Assembly: GCA_029862045.1 (NCBI GenBank)
Contig: JAOTYE010000011.1
Coordinates: forward strand, 1-64,000
DNA: 64,000 bases
Origin: Gammaproteobacteria bacterium
GTDB taxonomy: Bacteria > Pseudomonadota > Gammaproteobacteria > Steroidobacterales > Woeseiaceae
Reading direction: 5' to 3'
Below the pieces are notes generated by a model that worked only from the letters and a program-made list of their open reading frames with translations, did not search any database and was not told where the DNA came from. The translations under genes and the position numbers were made by a program. Of the stretch, positions 16,894-28,501 are shown piece after piece. The first letter of the stretch is position 1; every line of letters starts with the position of its first letter.

Positions 16894-18229
16894 TTGGGTA
16901 ACAAGCTTGATCTGATTGTCATCGGCGGCGGCAGCGCCGGCGTCGCACACGCGCGACGCGCAGCCGAGTACGGAGCACGTGTTGTCGTTATGGAATACGG
17001 GCCGCTGGGTGGAACCTGCGTCAACGTGGGCTGCGTGCCGAAAAAGGTCATGTGGTACACGGCCAGCCACAAACACCACTTCGATCATGCAGCCGACTAT
17101 GGCTTCGACGTTGCGGTTACCGGGCACGACTGGGCGGCGCTCAAGTCTCGTCGCGATGCATACGTGAAAAGACTCAATGCCATTTACGAGTCCAATCTGG
17201 ACAACAGCGGCGTGACCCATATTGCGGGTACGGCACGGTTCATCGACGCACATACAGTTGCTGTCGGTGATCAGGAGTACCAGGCAGATCGTGTCGTCAT
17301 TGCGACAGGCGGGCGGCCGATTGTGCCCGACATACCTGGTGCCGGGCTCGGCATTACGTCGGACCAGTTTTTCGCACTCGATGCGCAGCCGGGGCGTGTT
17401 CTGGTTGCGGGCAGTGGCTACATTGCAGTCGAGCTGGCAGGTGTATTCAATGGGCTTGGCAGCCAGACGCAGGTTGTCGTTCGCAAGGACAGCATCATCA
17501 GGAGCTTTGACACAATGCTCGGGCAGGAGCTCATGCAAGCGATGCAAAAAGACGGTATCAGCATCGACACTGCAGTTATTCCCGCATCGATCGAAAAGAC
17601 GGACGCCGGTCTCGTACTGCATGCAGCAGACGGTCGTAGCTTCGGGCCGGTTGACTGTGTTCTCTGGGCGATCGGTCGTGCGCCGAATGTGGAAGGTCTC
17701 GAACTCGATAACGCGGGCGTCGCGAGTGAGGACAGCGGATTCATACCGACAGACAAGCTGCAGCAGACAAATATTGAGCACATATTTGCGCTCGGCGATG
17801 TTACCGGCCGCGCGGCGCTGACGCCGGTCGCCATTGCTGCCGGACGACGCCTTGCGGATCGCCTCTATGGTGGCATGGAGGGGCGCCACCTCGACTACGA
17901 TCTGATACCGACGGTCATTTTCAGTCATCCGCCGATTGGCTCGGTTGGCATGACCGAGGACAAGGCGCGCGCGGAGTACGGCGATGCGGTCACGGTTTAT
18001 ACGTCGGGCTTCACGCCTATGTACTACGCGCTCGGCGACAGGAAACAGCGATCAGTGATGAAGCTGATTACGACGGGCAGTGAGGAAAAGATTGTCGGCT
18101 GCCACATTATTGGAGACGGCGCTGATGAAATGCTGCAGGGTTTTGCGGTTGCAATCAGGATGGGTGCGACAAAAGCCGACTTCGACGATACGGTTGCGAT
18201 TCACCCGACAAGCGCCGAAGAACTCGTGA

Positions 18230-18240
<11 letters not shown>
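16894..18240 (+). CDS. gor: Glutathione-disulfide reductase
   Basis: The 448-residue flavoenzyme shows the FAD-binding [20 protein letters not shown], the redox disulfide in [16 protein letters not shown], the NADPH-binding [37 protein letters not shown], and the C-terminal dimer-interface [10 protein letters not shown] with catalytic His and Glu. It reduces oxidised glutathione with NADPH in the cytosol. The TTG at 16894 is chosen because GGAG lies about seven bases upstream; an earlier in-frame TTG at 16876 has no such site. The 3' end overlaps the convergent aroE by 11 bases. NADPH could come from the transhydrogenase encoded at 48.7-51.6 kb. Confidence 0.94.
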
Positions 18241-20694
<2,454 letters not shown>

Positions 20695-20698
<4 letters not shown>

Positions 20699-21411
20699 AT
20701 TGCGAAGAGTACAGAGAAGCGATTGCAGCAGACCCGTCTTTTGACGGCGGTGCCGGGCACCTGACTGAATGTGCTGCGTGTCAGGCGTATCGCGCAGACA
20801 TGCTGGCGCTCGAGCAAACGATCAGCCGCGCTCTTGCGATCGAAGTACCTGAGCTGCAAGTACCGGAGCTACCTGAGTTATCTACGTCCACGACCGATAA
20901 TGTCGTTACGTTGCCGAATCGACGTTGGGTATCTGCGACTTGGATTGCAATGGCCGCGACGGTGGTCGTTGCCGCTTTCCTGGGAGTGCGGCTAATCGGG
21001 ACGGGCGTTGAGTACGATTCGCTCACAGATGAGATTCTTGCGCATCTCGACGGCGAGCCATACGCGCTTCGAGTCACTGACGCCGCTATCACGGACGAGC
21101 GACTTAACTCAGTTGTGCCGGCTGCCATCGCACAACTGGATCACAGCGCCGGACTGATCACGTATGCGCAGAGTTGTAGTATTAATGGCCACGACGTTCC
21201 GCACCTCGTCATTCAGGGCGAACGCGGCCCTGTGACCATTCTGTTGATGCCCAACGAGAAGGTGTCGGAAGCGCGATCTTTCGGTGGCAACAACGTAGTC
21301 GGTGTGATTCTGCCGATCGGTAATGGCAGCGTTGCGATCATTGGTGAACGCGGTGAGCGCCTCGACATTATCGAACAGGAAATATTGAAATCGGTGACGT
21401 GGAGCACTTAG
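20695..21411 (+). CDS. Membrane anti-sigma factor with zinc-type motif, DUF3379-like
   Basis: The GTG at 20695 overlaps the sigma stop. The 238-residue product has an N-terminal cytosolic part with Cys3, then His22-x3-Cys26-x2-Cys29 (GHLTECAACQ), the classical ZAS anti-sigma metal site. A transmembrane segment follows at about residues 80-102, then a periplasmic domain of about 130 residues like DUF3379. In ZAS proteins the Cys-His site binds zinc and holds the sigma factor until oxidation or signal-driven release. The periplasmic part would be the sensor; it contains a single Cys (SCSINGHDVPHL). Co-location with a Cys-rich secreted protein suggests metal or thiol stress as signal; that is an inference. 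Confidence 0.82.
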
Positions 21412-21474
21412 GGTTACGCGTCGTCATTTAAGTCGCCCAGCTAGGGCAAGTAGTTCCAATTAGGAGAGAAAAAG

Positions 21475-21870
21475 ATGTCTGAAAAGAAAATTATCAAGCC
21501 CGTCGCTTTAGCTGTGGGTGCCGCCCTGGCCGGGTCCTTTGCGCTGTCCAGCAGCATTGCCAGCGCTGAGACAGACGTGAGCCCATTCGCGATGTCGACG
21601 CTGAGCGTCGGTTACATGCTGGGTGCTGGCGAAGGCTCATGCGGTGGCGACAAGGAAGGCAAGGAAGCTGAAGGCACTTGCGGCGAAGGCAGCTGTGGTG
21701 GCGACAAGGAAGGCGAAGGCAAGCACAAGGACGGCGAGGCTACCTGTGGTGCCGATAAAGAGGGTGAAGCCTCTTGCGGTGGTGACAAAGAGGGTGAAGC
21801 CTCTTGCGGCGGTGACAAAGAAGCCGAAGGCGCTTGTGGCGAAGGTTCTTGCGGTGGTTCGAAAGACTAA
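21475..21870 (+). CDS. Cys-rich repeat protein, HvfA-like candidate RiPP metallophore precursor
   Basis: The 131-residue product begins with a signal peptide (hydrophobic residues 10-28, cleavage after SIASA), a conserved-looking FAMSTLSVGYMLGAG segment at 38-52, and then a low-complexity Cys-rich tail. The tail holds eight Cys (56, 69, 74, 91, 101, 111, 121, 126), every one in an E-[GA]-[STA]-C-G motif. EGxCG motifs after a signal peptide are the mark of HvfA-type precursors, whose Cys residues are turned into copper-binding oxazolone-thioamide groups by a DUF692/MNIO enzyme with a DUF2063 partner. Neither partner is encoded nearby. It has a strong ribosome-binding site (AGGAGAG), lies 63 bases after the anti-sigma gene and ends in a strong terminator. 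It could instead be an unmodified metal-binding protein. Confidence 0.75.
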   Translation: MSEKKIIKPVALAVGAALAGSFALSSSIASAETDVSPFAMSTLSVGYMLGAGEGSCGGDKEGKEAEGTCGEGSCGGDKEGEGKHKDGEATCGADKEGEASCGGDKEGEASCGGDKEAEGACGEGSCGGSKD

Positions 21871-21898
21871 ATAACCACTGTCTGCAGACGTTTGCAGG

Positions 21899-21928
21899 AA
21901 AAGCCCGCGCAGTACGCGGGCTTTTTTT
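21899..21928 (+). terminator. Rho-independent terminator of the ECF sigma/Cys-rich operon
   Basis: The inverted repeat AAAAGCCCGCG and CGCGGGC closes on CAGTA and is followed by seven T. It lies 28 bases after the stop of the Cys-rich gene and marks the end of the sigma/anti-sigma/precursor unit. Confidence 0.92.
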
Positions 21929-21945
21929 GTTGGAGCCGGCAGCCA

Positions 21946-21964
21946 GGAGCCCGCCCCAGCGGGC
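21946..21964. repeat. REP-like hairpin sharing the GGAGCCCGCC core
   Basis: GCCCGC and GCGGGC form a 6-bp stem around CCCA. The preceding GGAG makes the 10-base core identical to the element at the HD-domain gene stop (12713-12722, minus strand). It lies between the operon terminator and tag. Confidence 0.4.
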
Positions 21965-22066
21965 CACACCCAATTCAGTTTTGACATGTGTGGGACAGAA
22001 AGTGTGGTTCTTGGATGGGTCGTGCAATGCTAGATTGCGTATTGTCCGTGCGACCTGGGAGCATAT

Positions 22067-22663
22067 ATGGCTACAGCAGTGACACGGTGCCAATGGGCCG
22101 AGGGTGTCAGCCTCGACTACATTGAGTACCACGACAAAGAATGGGGCGTGCCCGTTTTTGATGATCGTGTGCAGTTCGAGTTTCTGATTCTTGAGGGCGC
22201 GCAGGCGGGCCTTAGCTGGTCGACCATCCTCAACAAGCGCGACGGCTATCGCAGGGCTTTCGCCGATTTCGACCCGGTCAAAGTAGCGCGATTCACTGAC
22301 AAGCGTGTCGAAAGGCTCTTGCTGGACCCAGGTATTGTCCGAAATCGGCTAAAGGTCCGATCAGCGGTTGGCAACGCAAAAGCATTTCTTGCCGTGCAGC
22401 AAGAGTTTGGGAGTTTCAGTGACTACATCTGGGCGTTTGTCGGCGGCAAACCGCTGCAGAATCGTTTTGAGAACGATGGCGACATTCCGGCGACATCGCC
22501 CGAGTCTGACACTTTGAGCAAAGACCTTAAGGCGCGCGGCTTCAAGTTCGTCGGCAGCACGATCATTTACGCGCATATGCAGGCGACGGGTATGGTCAAC
22601 GATCACGTTGTTGGCTGTTTTCGTCACAAGCCCTGCGCCGCATCGGCGAAGCAAGCGCGCTGA
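22067..22663 (+). CDS. tag: DNA-3-methyladenine glycosylase I
   Basis: The 198-residue enzyme shows the Tag pattern: RCQWAE with the zinc Cys, YHDKEWGVPVFDDR, EGAQAGLSWSTILNKRDGYR with the base-binding pocket, and the C-terminal GFKFVGSTIIYAHMQATG followed by MVNDHVVGC, which provides the zinc His and Cys. It excises 3-methyladenine from alkylated DNA. It is a single gene preceded by a terminator and a REP-like element, so it should have its own promoter. Confidence 0.95.
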   Translation: MATAVTRCQWAEGVSLDYIEYHDKEWGVPVFDDRVQFEFLILEGAQAGLSWSTILNKRDGYRRAFADFDPVKVARFTDKRVERLLLDPGIVRNRLKVRSAVGNAKAFLAVQQEFGSFSDYIWAFVGGKPLQNRFENDGDIPATSPESDTLSKDLKARGFKFVGSTIIYAHMQATGMVNDHVVGCFRHKPCAASAKQAR

Positions 22664-22761
22664 CCCGCAGTAGTTCGCCAGCACCCCGGTGCTTGCAATT
22701 GGCAGATCGCCGTTGGATCATCAGGACATCCCGCCAATAAACAAACAGTGAGGGGTTCGCT

Positions 22762-23202
22762 ATGTCCGACTTACTAAATGGCAAGCCGGCAATGTCATTT
22801 TGGGTTGTCGGCGCCGCCGCGCTCATATGGAATCTGTTTGGCCTGGTTGTCTATGTGATGCAAGTCAGCGCGACACCGGAAGAACTCGCCGCGGCCTACA
22901 GCCCCGAGCAAGTCGAATTCATGTTGAGCACACCGAAATGGGCGACATCAGCCTTTGCGATCGCTGTGACCACAGGTGTTATGGGTTGCTTCTTGCTGCT
23001 GCTGCGCAAGGCGTGGGCACTGCCGATGTTTGTTATCTCACTGGTCGGCGTGTTGATTCAGAATCTCAACACCTTTGTCTTAAATGACGCCATTGCGGTA
23101 TTTGGCAGCACGCCCGCCATCATTCAGTCCGTTATCGTTGTAATCGCTATTGCGCTTGTCTGGTATACGCGCACAGCCAGAAGCAAAGGCTGGATCGCCT
23201 AG
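22762..23202 (+). CDS. Small four-helix membrane protein of unknown function
   Basis: The 146-residue product has hydrophobic segments near residues 12-34, 64-82, 88-108 and 118-136, with a short loop SATPEELAAAYSPEQVEFM between the first two. Similar small proteins are frequent in marine gammaproteobacteria and are sometimes annotated as sugar-transport-related, but no functional residue is visible. GTGAGGGG lies upstream of the ATG. Convergent with the S8 protease, five bases apart. Confidence 0.65.
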   Translation: MSDLLNGKPAMSFWVVGAAALIWNLFGLVVYVMQVSATPEELAAAYSPEQVEFMLSTPKWATSAFAIAVTTGVMGCFLLLLRKAWALPMFVISLVGVLIQNLNTFVLNDAIAVFGSTPAIIQSVIVVIAIALVWYTRTARSKGWIA

Positions 23203-23207
23203 TCGCC

Positions 23208-26200
23208 CTAGTTGCCGATGCGGATAACGGTGAGTCCGGAGAGTCCTTGCGGCGTATTGTGCGAAACGCCGCCAAGATAAATCGTATCTGACAGCAACCC
23301 TGCCCAGTCGACCGTGACGTCGCCGGTGGCGCCAGCATTGACGAATGCAGGACCCGTTGCGGTCATGTTGCCCTGGTCATCGACGAGGCCGAAGGACCAG
23401 GCGAGCAGGCTGTAGTTCGCCCCGGCGCCGCCCGAAAAATCGTCTGTTTTAAAGCCGTGAACGGCCGCTGCGTAACGGCCTCCCGCGGGCAAAAAGAAAT
23501 TCACTTCTTCCTGGGATGTCGGCTCGCCACTCTCGCCGATGCGGACGCAGTTAACGTTGTCTGCACAGTAATAGATGAACAGGTCGAGATCGTCATCGCC
23601 ATCGGTCAACGTGTCGAAAAGGGCAAATCGCAAATAGGCTTCATCTGCAGGCACGTCGATCAGATGTATGGTTACGCCTGTTTTTCCAGTAAGAAATTCA
23701 AAGGTCTGCGCCGGGTCTTGTTCGACGAAACCTGCGACGACCAACGGTAGACGCAAGCCATGTACGCCGGGTGAATAAGCGCCGGTGTAGCCGAACTCAA
23801 CCGGGAAACTCAGCGAGCCGCTTGCGCCAGCATCTGTTATCTGGGCGGGCGCGGTCACGGAGGTCGGGCGAATTGCGAGCGTGCTGTAGACCGTGTGATC
23901 GCCACTATCCCAGGTCAGCGATCCGAAGCGCCACAAGTCCAGCGGGCCGGACTCGACGCTGAAGGAGATATCAAACGATGCCGACTCTCCGGGTGCTACG
24001 GCGATGCTTTGCGGAACCACCGTGACGCCAATATCCGATGGCGCGACGACGTTTGCGACGTAGGTCTCTGCCTGATCGCCAACATTGGTGACGCGTCTGC
24101 TGACGGTTCGTTCGTTGGCAAGTCGGCCTATGGAGATGGACGGCTGATTGAGATCGGCAGCCGCGAATGACAGTCCGGCTGCTTCGAGTTCGCTGCAGCG
24201 CTCTGTCGTTACTGCCGGTGACGCGACACCGCAAGCAAATGCGTCGAACTCGTCATCGCTAACGTCGTAGACGAGCCCCGGGTCGTTGGCGTCGTTTGGC
24301 ACGATATGTCCGGCGCCGAAGTCGAACGGATTTGCAGGTGTTTCGCCATCAGTCCCGACGACCGACTGGTGCGCCGTCGTCATCAGCGCCGACTTGATTG
24401 TCGACGGACCCCAGTCAGGATGTGCCTGCAGCAACAGCGCGGCGACGCCGGCGACATGCGGCGTCGACATTGAAGTACCGGAGAGATAAGCGAAATTCTC
24501 ACCCGGCGTCGCATTCGTCGCATCAGGAGTGTAGCCGGCCAGTATATTGACACCGGGGGCGCTGACATCGGGCTTGAGAATGTCGCCCACAGGACCGGGC
24601 CCGCGTGCCGAGAAGGACGCCATCACATTTCCCGTTTCGCTTTCGGTCAACAGCTGGCCATCGTCGAGCAAAACTGAAACCTCGTTGCCTGCGTCGAACT
24701 CAGCGAGAATCAGATTGCCGTCGGCCTGGCCGATCATTAGCGCGGGAATATCGGACTCTCCCGAGGTGCCGTTCATTACGATCGGGTCGCCCGCGATGTT
24801 GTAGACCAGCGCAGCGATTGCGCCGGCATCAGCGGCATTGGTGATCTTGTCTGTGAAGCTGCAGCCACCACGCTGGATCAAAGCGATGTTGTCGGCCATG
24901 TCCGCAGCGTTGACAAGTGGCTCACACGCATCGGACGTGGTTCCGGCGGCGCCATCGTCGAATGTGTCGTCATCATCATCGGCCAGTACGAGCACGCCCT
25001 CAATCGGGCCGCGATCCGCGAGGCTTGGTGTGAAGTTGGCTTCCCTGGCGGCGATCAGCCCGGCTATCTGTGGTGGCGTCTGCACCTCAATTGCTGCGAA
25101 AGAGGCCTTGCCGTCGCGGCTCGACGCTGCTGCCGTGACGACCCATGGGCCGCCAGCGGGCGAGCCGATCGTGCCGAGATTGGGCCCCTCATTGCCGGCG
25201 GCAACGACCGTGAAGACACCGGCTTTTGCAGCTCCCATCAGCGCGACATCATCCGGCGCTGTGACGCGCGTGAGCGAACTGCCGACCGAGTAGTTAATGA
25301 TGTCGACGCCATCGGCGACCGCGGCATCAATGGCATTCGCAAGATCAGATGTGTTGCAGGTCGCCCGCTGAGCGTCCGGGCGTAACCAGCATGCCTTATA
25401 CACTGCAACTCTCGCTCGTGGTGCGACCCCCTCTATCCGCCCAATAGAGGTATCAAAGATTGACGCTTTGACGCGATTGCCTGCCGCCGTAGTTGCCGTA
25501 TGAGTGCCGTGGCCGTCGACATCCCGGGCCGAACGAATCTCGCCCTCATCAATAGGACCCGACGCCTCGGCACCGGCGATGAAGTAGCGCGCGCCGATAA
25601 GCTTGTTGTTGCAGTTGGTGACTTTGAAGCGCTCGCCGGGCTCGCATAGACCATTCCAGTTTTCGGGCGGGTCGAAGAGCACGATGTCTTCGAGCTTCTT
25701 GAAGCGACGACACAGCCATTTGCCGAGCAGTGAATTCTCGGCCCAGTCTCCCTGGCACAACCTGGGCATATCTGCTTCTTTGGCATCCGCCAGCGCCGGA
25801 TGCTTGGGTGCTACGCCGCTGTCGATGACACCAATAATGATGTCTTCGCCGTCGAGACCTGGTGCGCCGCGAAGGCCGACGTCAGCATCGAAGAGCCCGA
25901 GAAAGTCGAGGCTGTATTTTGTCGCGAGCGGCCGAATCTCGTCTTCCCAGACGTGCAGCACTTCCGGGAGGCTTTCGATTTTGTGCGCTTGGGACGGATG
26001 CATTTTCGCTGCAAATCCGTTCAGGCTATACCGATAGCTATAGATCAGCTCCGCGCCGGCGCCAGCCTTCGCAAACACGGCGCCTTGTTTTTCCGCCAGT
26101 TGCGCCGCGTAGCCCTGCACCGCCGCGCTTGCCTTGTCGAAGCGAATACGCGATACGCCGGGAACGCCCGATTTCACGGCTGTGCCGGTCAGCGCGGCGT

Positions 26201-26384
26201 GGTGTCCTGCCACCGCAGGATCCTTCAGCTGCACGATGTAAACCTTACGGACGTTAGGGTCTTCGGTGCCAGCCAGGTGGATACCGCCGAGGCTGCCGGC
26301 GTCGCGTAATTGCGATTCGTATTCTGCTGGCGCAACAGCCGAAACCAGCACGAGAAATAATGGCAGAAGTCGGATCATCTTCAC
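23208..26384 (-). CDS. Secreted S8 (subtilisin-like) serine protease with PA domain
   Basis: The 1058-residue product has a signal peptide (residues 1-20), an I9-type inhibitor propeptide (VYIVQLKDPAV through about residue 150), and the peptidase domain with catalytic Asp188 (VIDSGV), His292 (GHGTHTA), oxyanion Asn398 (AAGNEG) and Ser638 (GTSMSTPHVAGVAALL). A PA insert at about 450-580 (ALIQRGGCSFTDKI) interrupts the domain, as in plant-like subtilases. A Fn-III-like domain (about 760-850) and a beta-rich C-terminal domain follow. It would be secreted and autoprocessed to degrade extracellular protein. Its ATG directly abuts the stop of the upstream peroxidase-like gene, suggesting co-transcription. 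Confidence 0.93.
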   Translation of the reverse strand: MKMIRLLPLFLVLVSAVAPAEYESQLRDAGSLGGIHLAGTEDPNVRKVYIVQLKDPAVAGHHAALTGTAVKSGVPGVSRIRFDKASAAVQGYAAQLAEKQGAVFAKAGAGAELIYSYRYSLNGFAAKMHPSQAHKIESLPEVLHVWEDEIRPLATKYSLDFLGLFDADVGLRGAPGLDGEDIIIGVIDSGVAPKHPALADAKEADMPRLCQGDWAENSLLGKWLCRRFKKLEDIVLFDPPENWNGLCEPGERFKVTNCNNKLIGARYFIAGAEASGPIDEGEIRSARDVDGHGTHTATTAAGNRVKASIFDTSIGRIEGVAPRARVAVYKACWLRPDAQRATCNTSDLANAIDAAVADGVDIINYSVGSSLTRVTAPDDVALMGAAKAGVFTVVAAGNEGPNLGTIGSPAGGPWVVTAAASSRDGKASFAAIEVQTPPQIAGLIAAREANFTPSLADRGPIEGVLVLADDDDDTFDDGAAGTTSDACEPLVNAADMADNIALIQRGGCSFTDKITNAADAGAIAALVYNIAGDPIVMNGTSGESDIPALMIGQADGNLILAEFDAGNEVSVLLDDGQLLTESETGNVMASFSARGPGPVGDILKPDVSAPGVNILAGYTPDATNATPGENFAYLSGTSMSTPHVAGVAALLLQAHPDWGPSTIKSALMTTAHQSVVGTDGETPANPFDFGAGHIVPNDANDPGLVYDVSDDEFDAFACGVASPAVTTERCSELEAAGLSFAAADLNQPSISIGRLANERTVSRRVTNVGDQAETYVANVVAPSDIGVTVVPQSIAVAPGESASFDISFSVESGPLDLWRFGSLTWDSGDHTVYSTLAIRPTSVTAPAQITDAGASGSLSFPVEFGYTGAYSPGVHGLRLPLVVAGFVEQDPAQTFEFLTGKTGVTIHLIDVPADEAYLRFALFDTLTDGDDDLDLFIYYCADNVNCVRIGESGEPTSQEEVNFFLPAGGRYAAAVHGFKTDDFSGGAGANYSLLAWSFGLVDDQGNMTATGPAFVNAGATGDVTVDWAGLLSDTIYLGGVSHNTPQGLSGLTVIRIGN

Positions 26385-26945
26385 TTATTCGTCGCGATAG
26401 CCGCTCATTTCCTCGGCTGAATACGTGACGCCCAGACCCATGGCGATGCGGTTGACGAAATTGAAATAACCGACGACGAGGGTCAGATCAAGTATGTCCT
26501 TGTCAGTAAGGCCCACCGCGCGCAGTTCGCCAAGGTCACTTTCGGTCATGGCGGAAGGCGCCGACGTGAGTTTTTCGGCATGGCGTACGATATTGCTCAG
26601 ACGCGGCTCGAGCGTTTCCAGCCCGTCAGCGCTGATCAGCATCTCGAGCGTCTCTTCGTCTTTGATGTAGCGTCTAAGAGCCTCGGCATGGTGGTGTACG
26701 CAATAGGCGCATTCATTCGTTGCCGACACGACAACGCCGATCGCCTCTCGCTCTGCACGACTCAGCCCGGACTTGCCGAACATAATCGTCATGTACAAAT
26801 CGAGATGGTTTCCCAGCGCTTCGGGACTCAGGCTGTGGACCTTCAGAATGTTGGAAACTTTGCCGCGTTTCGCTATGAGCTCGGCATACATCGCCTCCAG
26901 CTTGCCGTCAGCATCACCGACTTCGATTTCATCAACCCAGGACAT
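26385..26945 (-). CDS. AhpD-like/carboxymuconolactone decarboxylase family peroxidase-related protein
   Basis: The 186-residue all-helical protein carries the AhpD redox motif in NECAYCVHHHAEAL (Cys-x-x-Cys-x-x-His) near residues 78-85, within the layout of the 'uncharacterised peroxidase-related enzyme' family (ILKVHSLSPEALGNHLDLYM, GLSRAEREAIGVVVS). AhpD proteins act as thiol reductants or alkyl-hydroperoxide reductases in the cytosol. The physiological partner is unknown. It is the last cytosolic gene of the topA-tsaC-hemF run and directly precedes the protease. Confidence 0.87.
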   Translation of the reverse strand: MSWVDEIEVGDADGKLEAMYAELIAKRGKVSNILKVHSLSPEALGNHLDLYMTIMFGKSGLSRAEREAIGVVVSATNECAYCVHHHAEALRRYIKDEETLEMLISADGLETLEPRLSNIVRHAEKLTSAPSAMTESDLGELRAVGLTDKDILDLTLVVGYFNFVNRIAMGLGVTYSAEEMSGYRDE

Positions 26946-27005
26946 CGCCTGACGTTACCACTCAAGCCGTCAAAAGAGAATGTCCCGCAAGCACGGTATG
27001 GCAGT

Positions 27006-27938
27006 TCATTCGATCGCCGCTACTTCCTCGTCTCCCAGCCAGTCGCGTGGCCGCAGAAAATCGGTGTAAAGTCTCGCCTCGGGCGTTCCGGCCTCGGGCT
27101 CCCAATCGTACTCCCAGCGTACGCGCGGCGGCAGCGACATCAGAATTGATTCGGTGCGGCCACCGGACTGCAAGCCGAAGATTGTGCCTCTGTCGTAGAT
27201 CAGGTTGAACTCGACGTAACGACCACGCCGATACAATTGGAACTCACGCTGCCGCTCTCCGTATGGGTGGTCTTTTCGCTTCTTGACGATCGACCTGTAT
27301 GCTGGCAAGAAACTGTCGCCGGCCGCCTGTAAAAACGCGAAGCTTTTTTCGAAGCCGGGATCGTTTACATCATCGAAAAATAATCCACCGACACCACGCG
27401 TCTCATTACGGTGCTTTAGAAAAAAGTAGTCGTCGCACCATTGCTTGTAGCGAGCATAGAGGTCGTCACCAAATGGACTGCACACGGCTCGCGCGGCCTG
27501 GTGCCAGTGAATGACGTCCTCTTCAAAAGCGTAATAGGGCGTCAGGTCAAAACCGCCGCCAAACCACCATGCCGATTCGTCGTCGCTATCGTTGCCTGCG
27601 GTGAAAAACCGAAAATTGGCGTGCGTCGTGGGCACATAAGGGTTCAGCGGATGAATGACGAGTGATACGCCAACGGCCTGAAAACTGCGGCCTGCGAGTT
27701 CCGGCCGGTTTTTGGTCGCGGATGGCGGCATCTTGTCGCCGAACACATGCGAGAAGCCAACACCAGCCTGTTCGAAAATGCCGCCATTGCTGAGCACACA
27801 GCTGAGGCCACCGCCGCCGTCGGGTCGGGCCCAGGTATCGCGACGAAAAGTCGCGTTGCCGTCGAGCTCTTCGAGCTCGGCAACAATTCGGCTCTGCAAT
27901 GCCTGCAGATACTCTTTGACCTGGTCAAGTTCGCTCAT
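27006..27938 (-). CDS. hemF: Oxygen-dependent coproporphyrinogen III oxidase
   Basis: The ATG at 27938 overlaps the tsaC stop (ATGA). The 310-residue product has [54 protein letters not shown] and [20 protein letters not shown] sequence ([20 protein letters not shown]), all HemF signatures. It converts coproporphyrinogen III to protoporphyrinogen IX using oxygen, which implies aerobic heme synthesis. tsaC-hemF next to topA is a common gammaproteobacterial arrangement. Confidence 0.97.
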   Translation of the reverse strand: MSELDQVKEYLQALQSRIVAELEELDGNATFRRDTWARPDGGGGLSCVLSNGGIFEQAGVGFSHVFGDKMPPSATKNRPELAGRSFQAVGVSLVIHPLNPYVPTTHANFRFFTAGNDSDDESAWWFGGGFDLTPYYAFEEDVIHWHQAARAVCSPFGDDLYARYKQWCDDYFFLKHRNETRGVGGLFFDDVNDPGFEKSFAFLQAAGDSFLPAYRSIVKKRKDHPYGERQREFQLYRRGRYVEFNLIYDRGTIFGLQSGGRTESILMSLPPRVRWEYDWEPEAGTPEARLYTDFLRPRDWLGDEEVAAIE

Positions 27939-28486
27939 GTTGTATGCGGCCGTAGGACTTTGCCTGTGCGGAGATCGCGGATTTCCGATGGTCCTGATGC
28001 GGGCCCACAATCACCCGGTACGATGTAGTCTACACAACCCTCAAACCGGCGGTGAAGGCTGTATCGATTACGGGCCACCGGTTTGCCAACGAGGTTGGCG
28101 CTTGTCGAAATGATCGGTGATGCGACAGCATCGCAGATAGCAGCGGCGGTCGGGTTGGTTGTAAGCCGTACGGCCAGGGTCTGATGATCGCCCCTGACGA
28201 GCGACAACACATGCGGCTTCGCCATGATGACCCAGGTTGTCGGATGCGACGGGTCCGGATCGGGAATCTGGCGGCCGTCCGGATCGATCCAGTCATCGAG
28301 CTGCGATTTCTCAGACGCGATCAGGATAAGGCCCTTGCCTGGGTGTCGGTTCTTTATCCTGAGTACGCGCGACACGGCTTCGGCGTCGTCGGGCATACAA
28401 CCGAGGCCGTAAACACCTTCGGTCGGGTACGCAATGACGCCGCCGCCGAGCAATACGTCAGCCGCCCGAGAGATTGCAAACTTCAC
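27935..28486 (-). CDS. tsaC: L-threonylcarbamoyladenylate synthase
   Basis: The 183-residue single-domain TsaC/YrdC protein shows [30 protein letters not shown] with nucleotide-binding basic residues, LAVRLTTNP and [13 protein letters not shown]. It makes threonylcarbamoyl-AMP for the t6A37 modification of ANN-decoding tRNAs. It lies 15 bases after topA and is coupled to hemF. Confidence 0.95.
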   Translation of the reverse strand: MKFAISRAADVLLGGGVIAYPTEGVYGLGCMPDDAEAVSRVLRIKNRHPGKGLILIASEKSQLDDWIDPDGRQIPDPDPSHPTTWVIMAKPHVLSLVRGDHQTLAVRLTTNPTAAAICDAVASPIISTSANLVGKPVARNRYSLHRRFEGCVDYIVPGDCGPASGPSEIRDLRTGKVLRPHTT

Positions 28487-28501
28487 CGAACGTGCCGCTC
28501 T

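Noticed and set aside
16867..17928. Long minus-strand ORF of 353 codons opposite gor
   Set aside because: It is a shadow of the high-G+C gor gene, with no ribosome-binding site, no motif and a composition typical of an antisense frame.
21637..21870. Repeats in the Cys-rich gene as a possible CRISPR or satellite array
   Set aside because: The repetition is explained by codons for E-G-x-C-G and Gly-Gly-Asp-Lys-Glu units in one protein frame; spacing is irregular and no cas gene is near.
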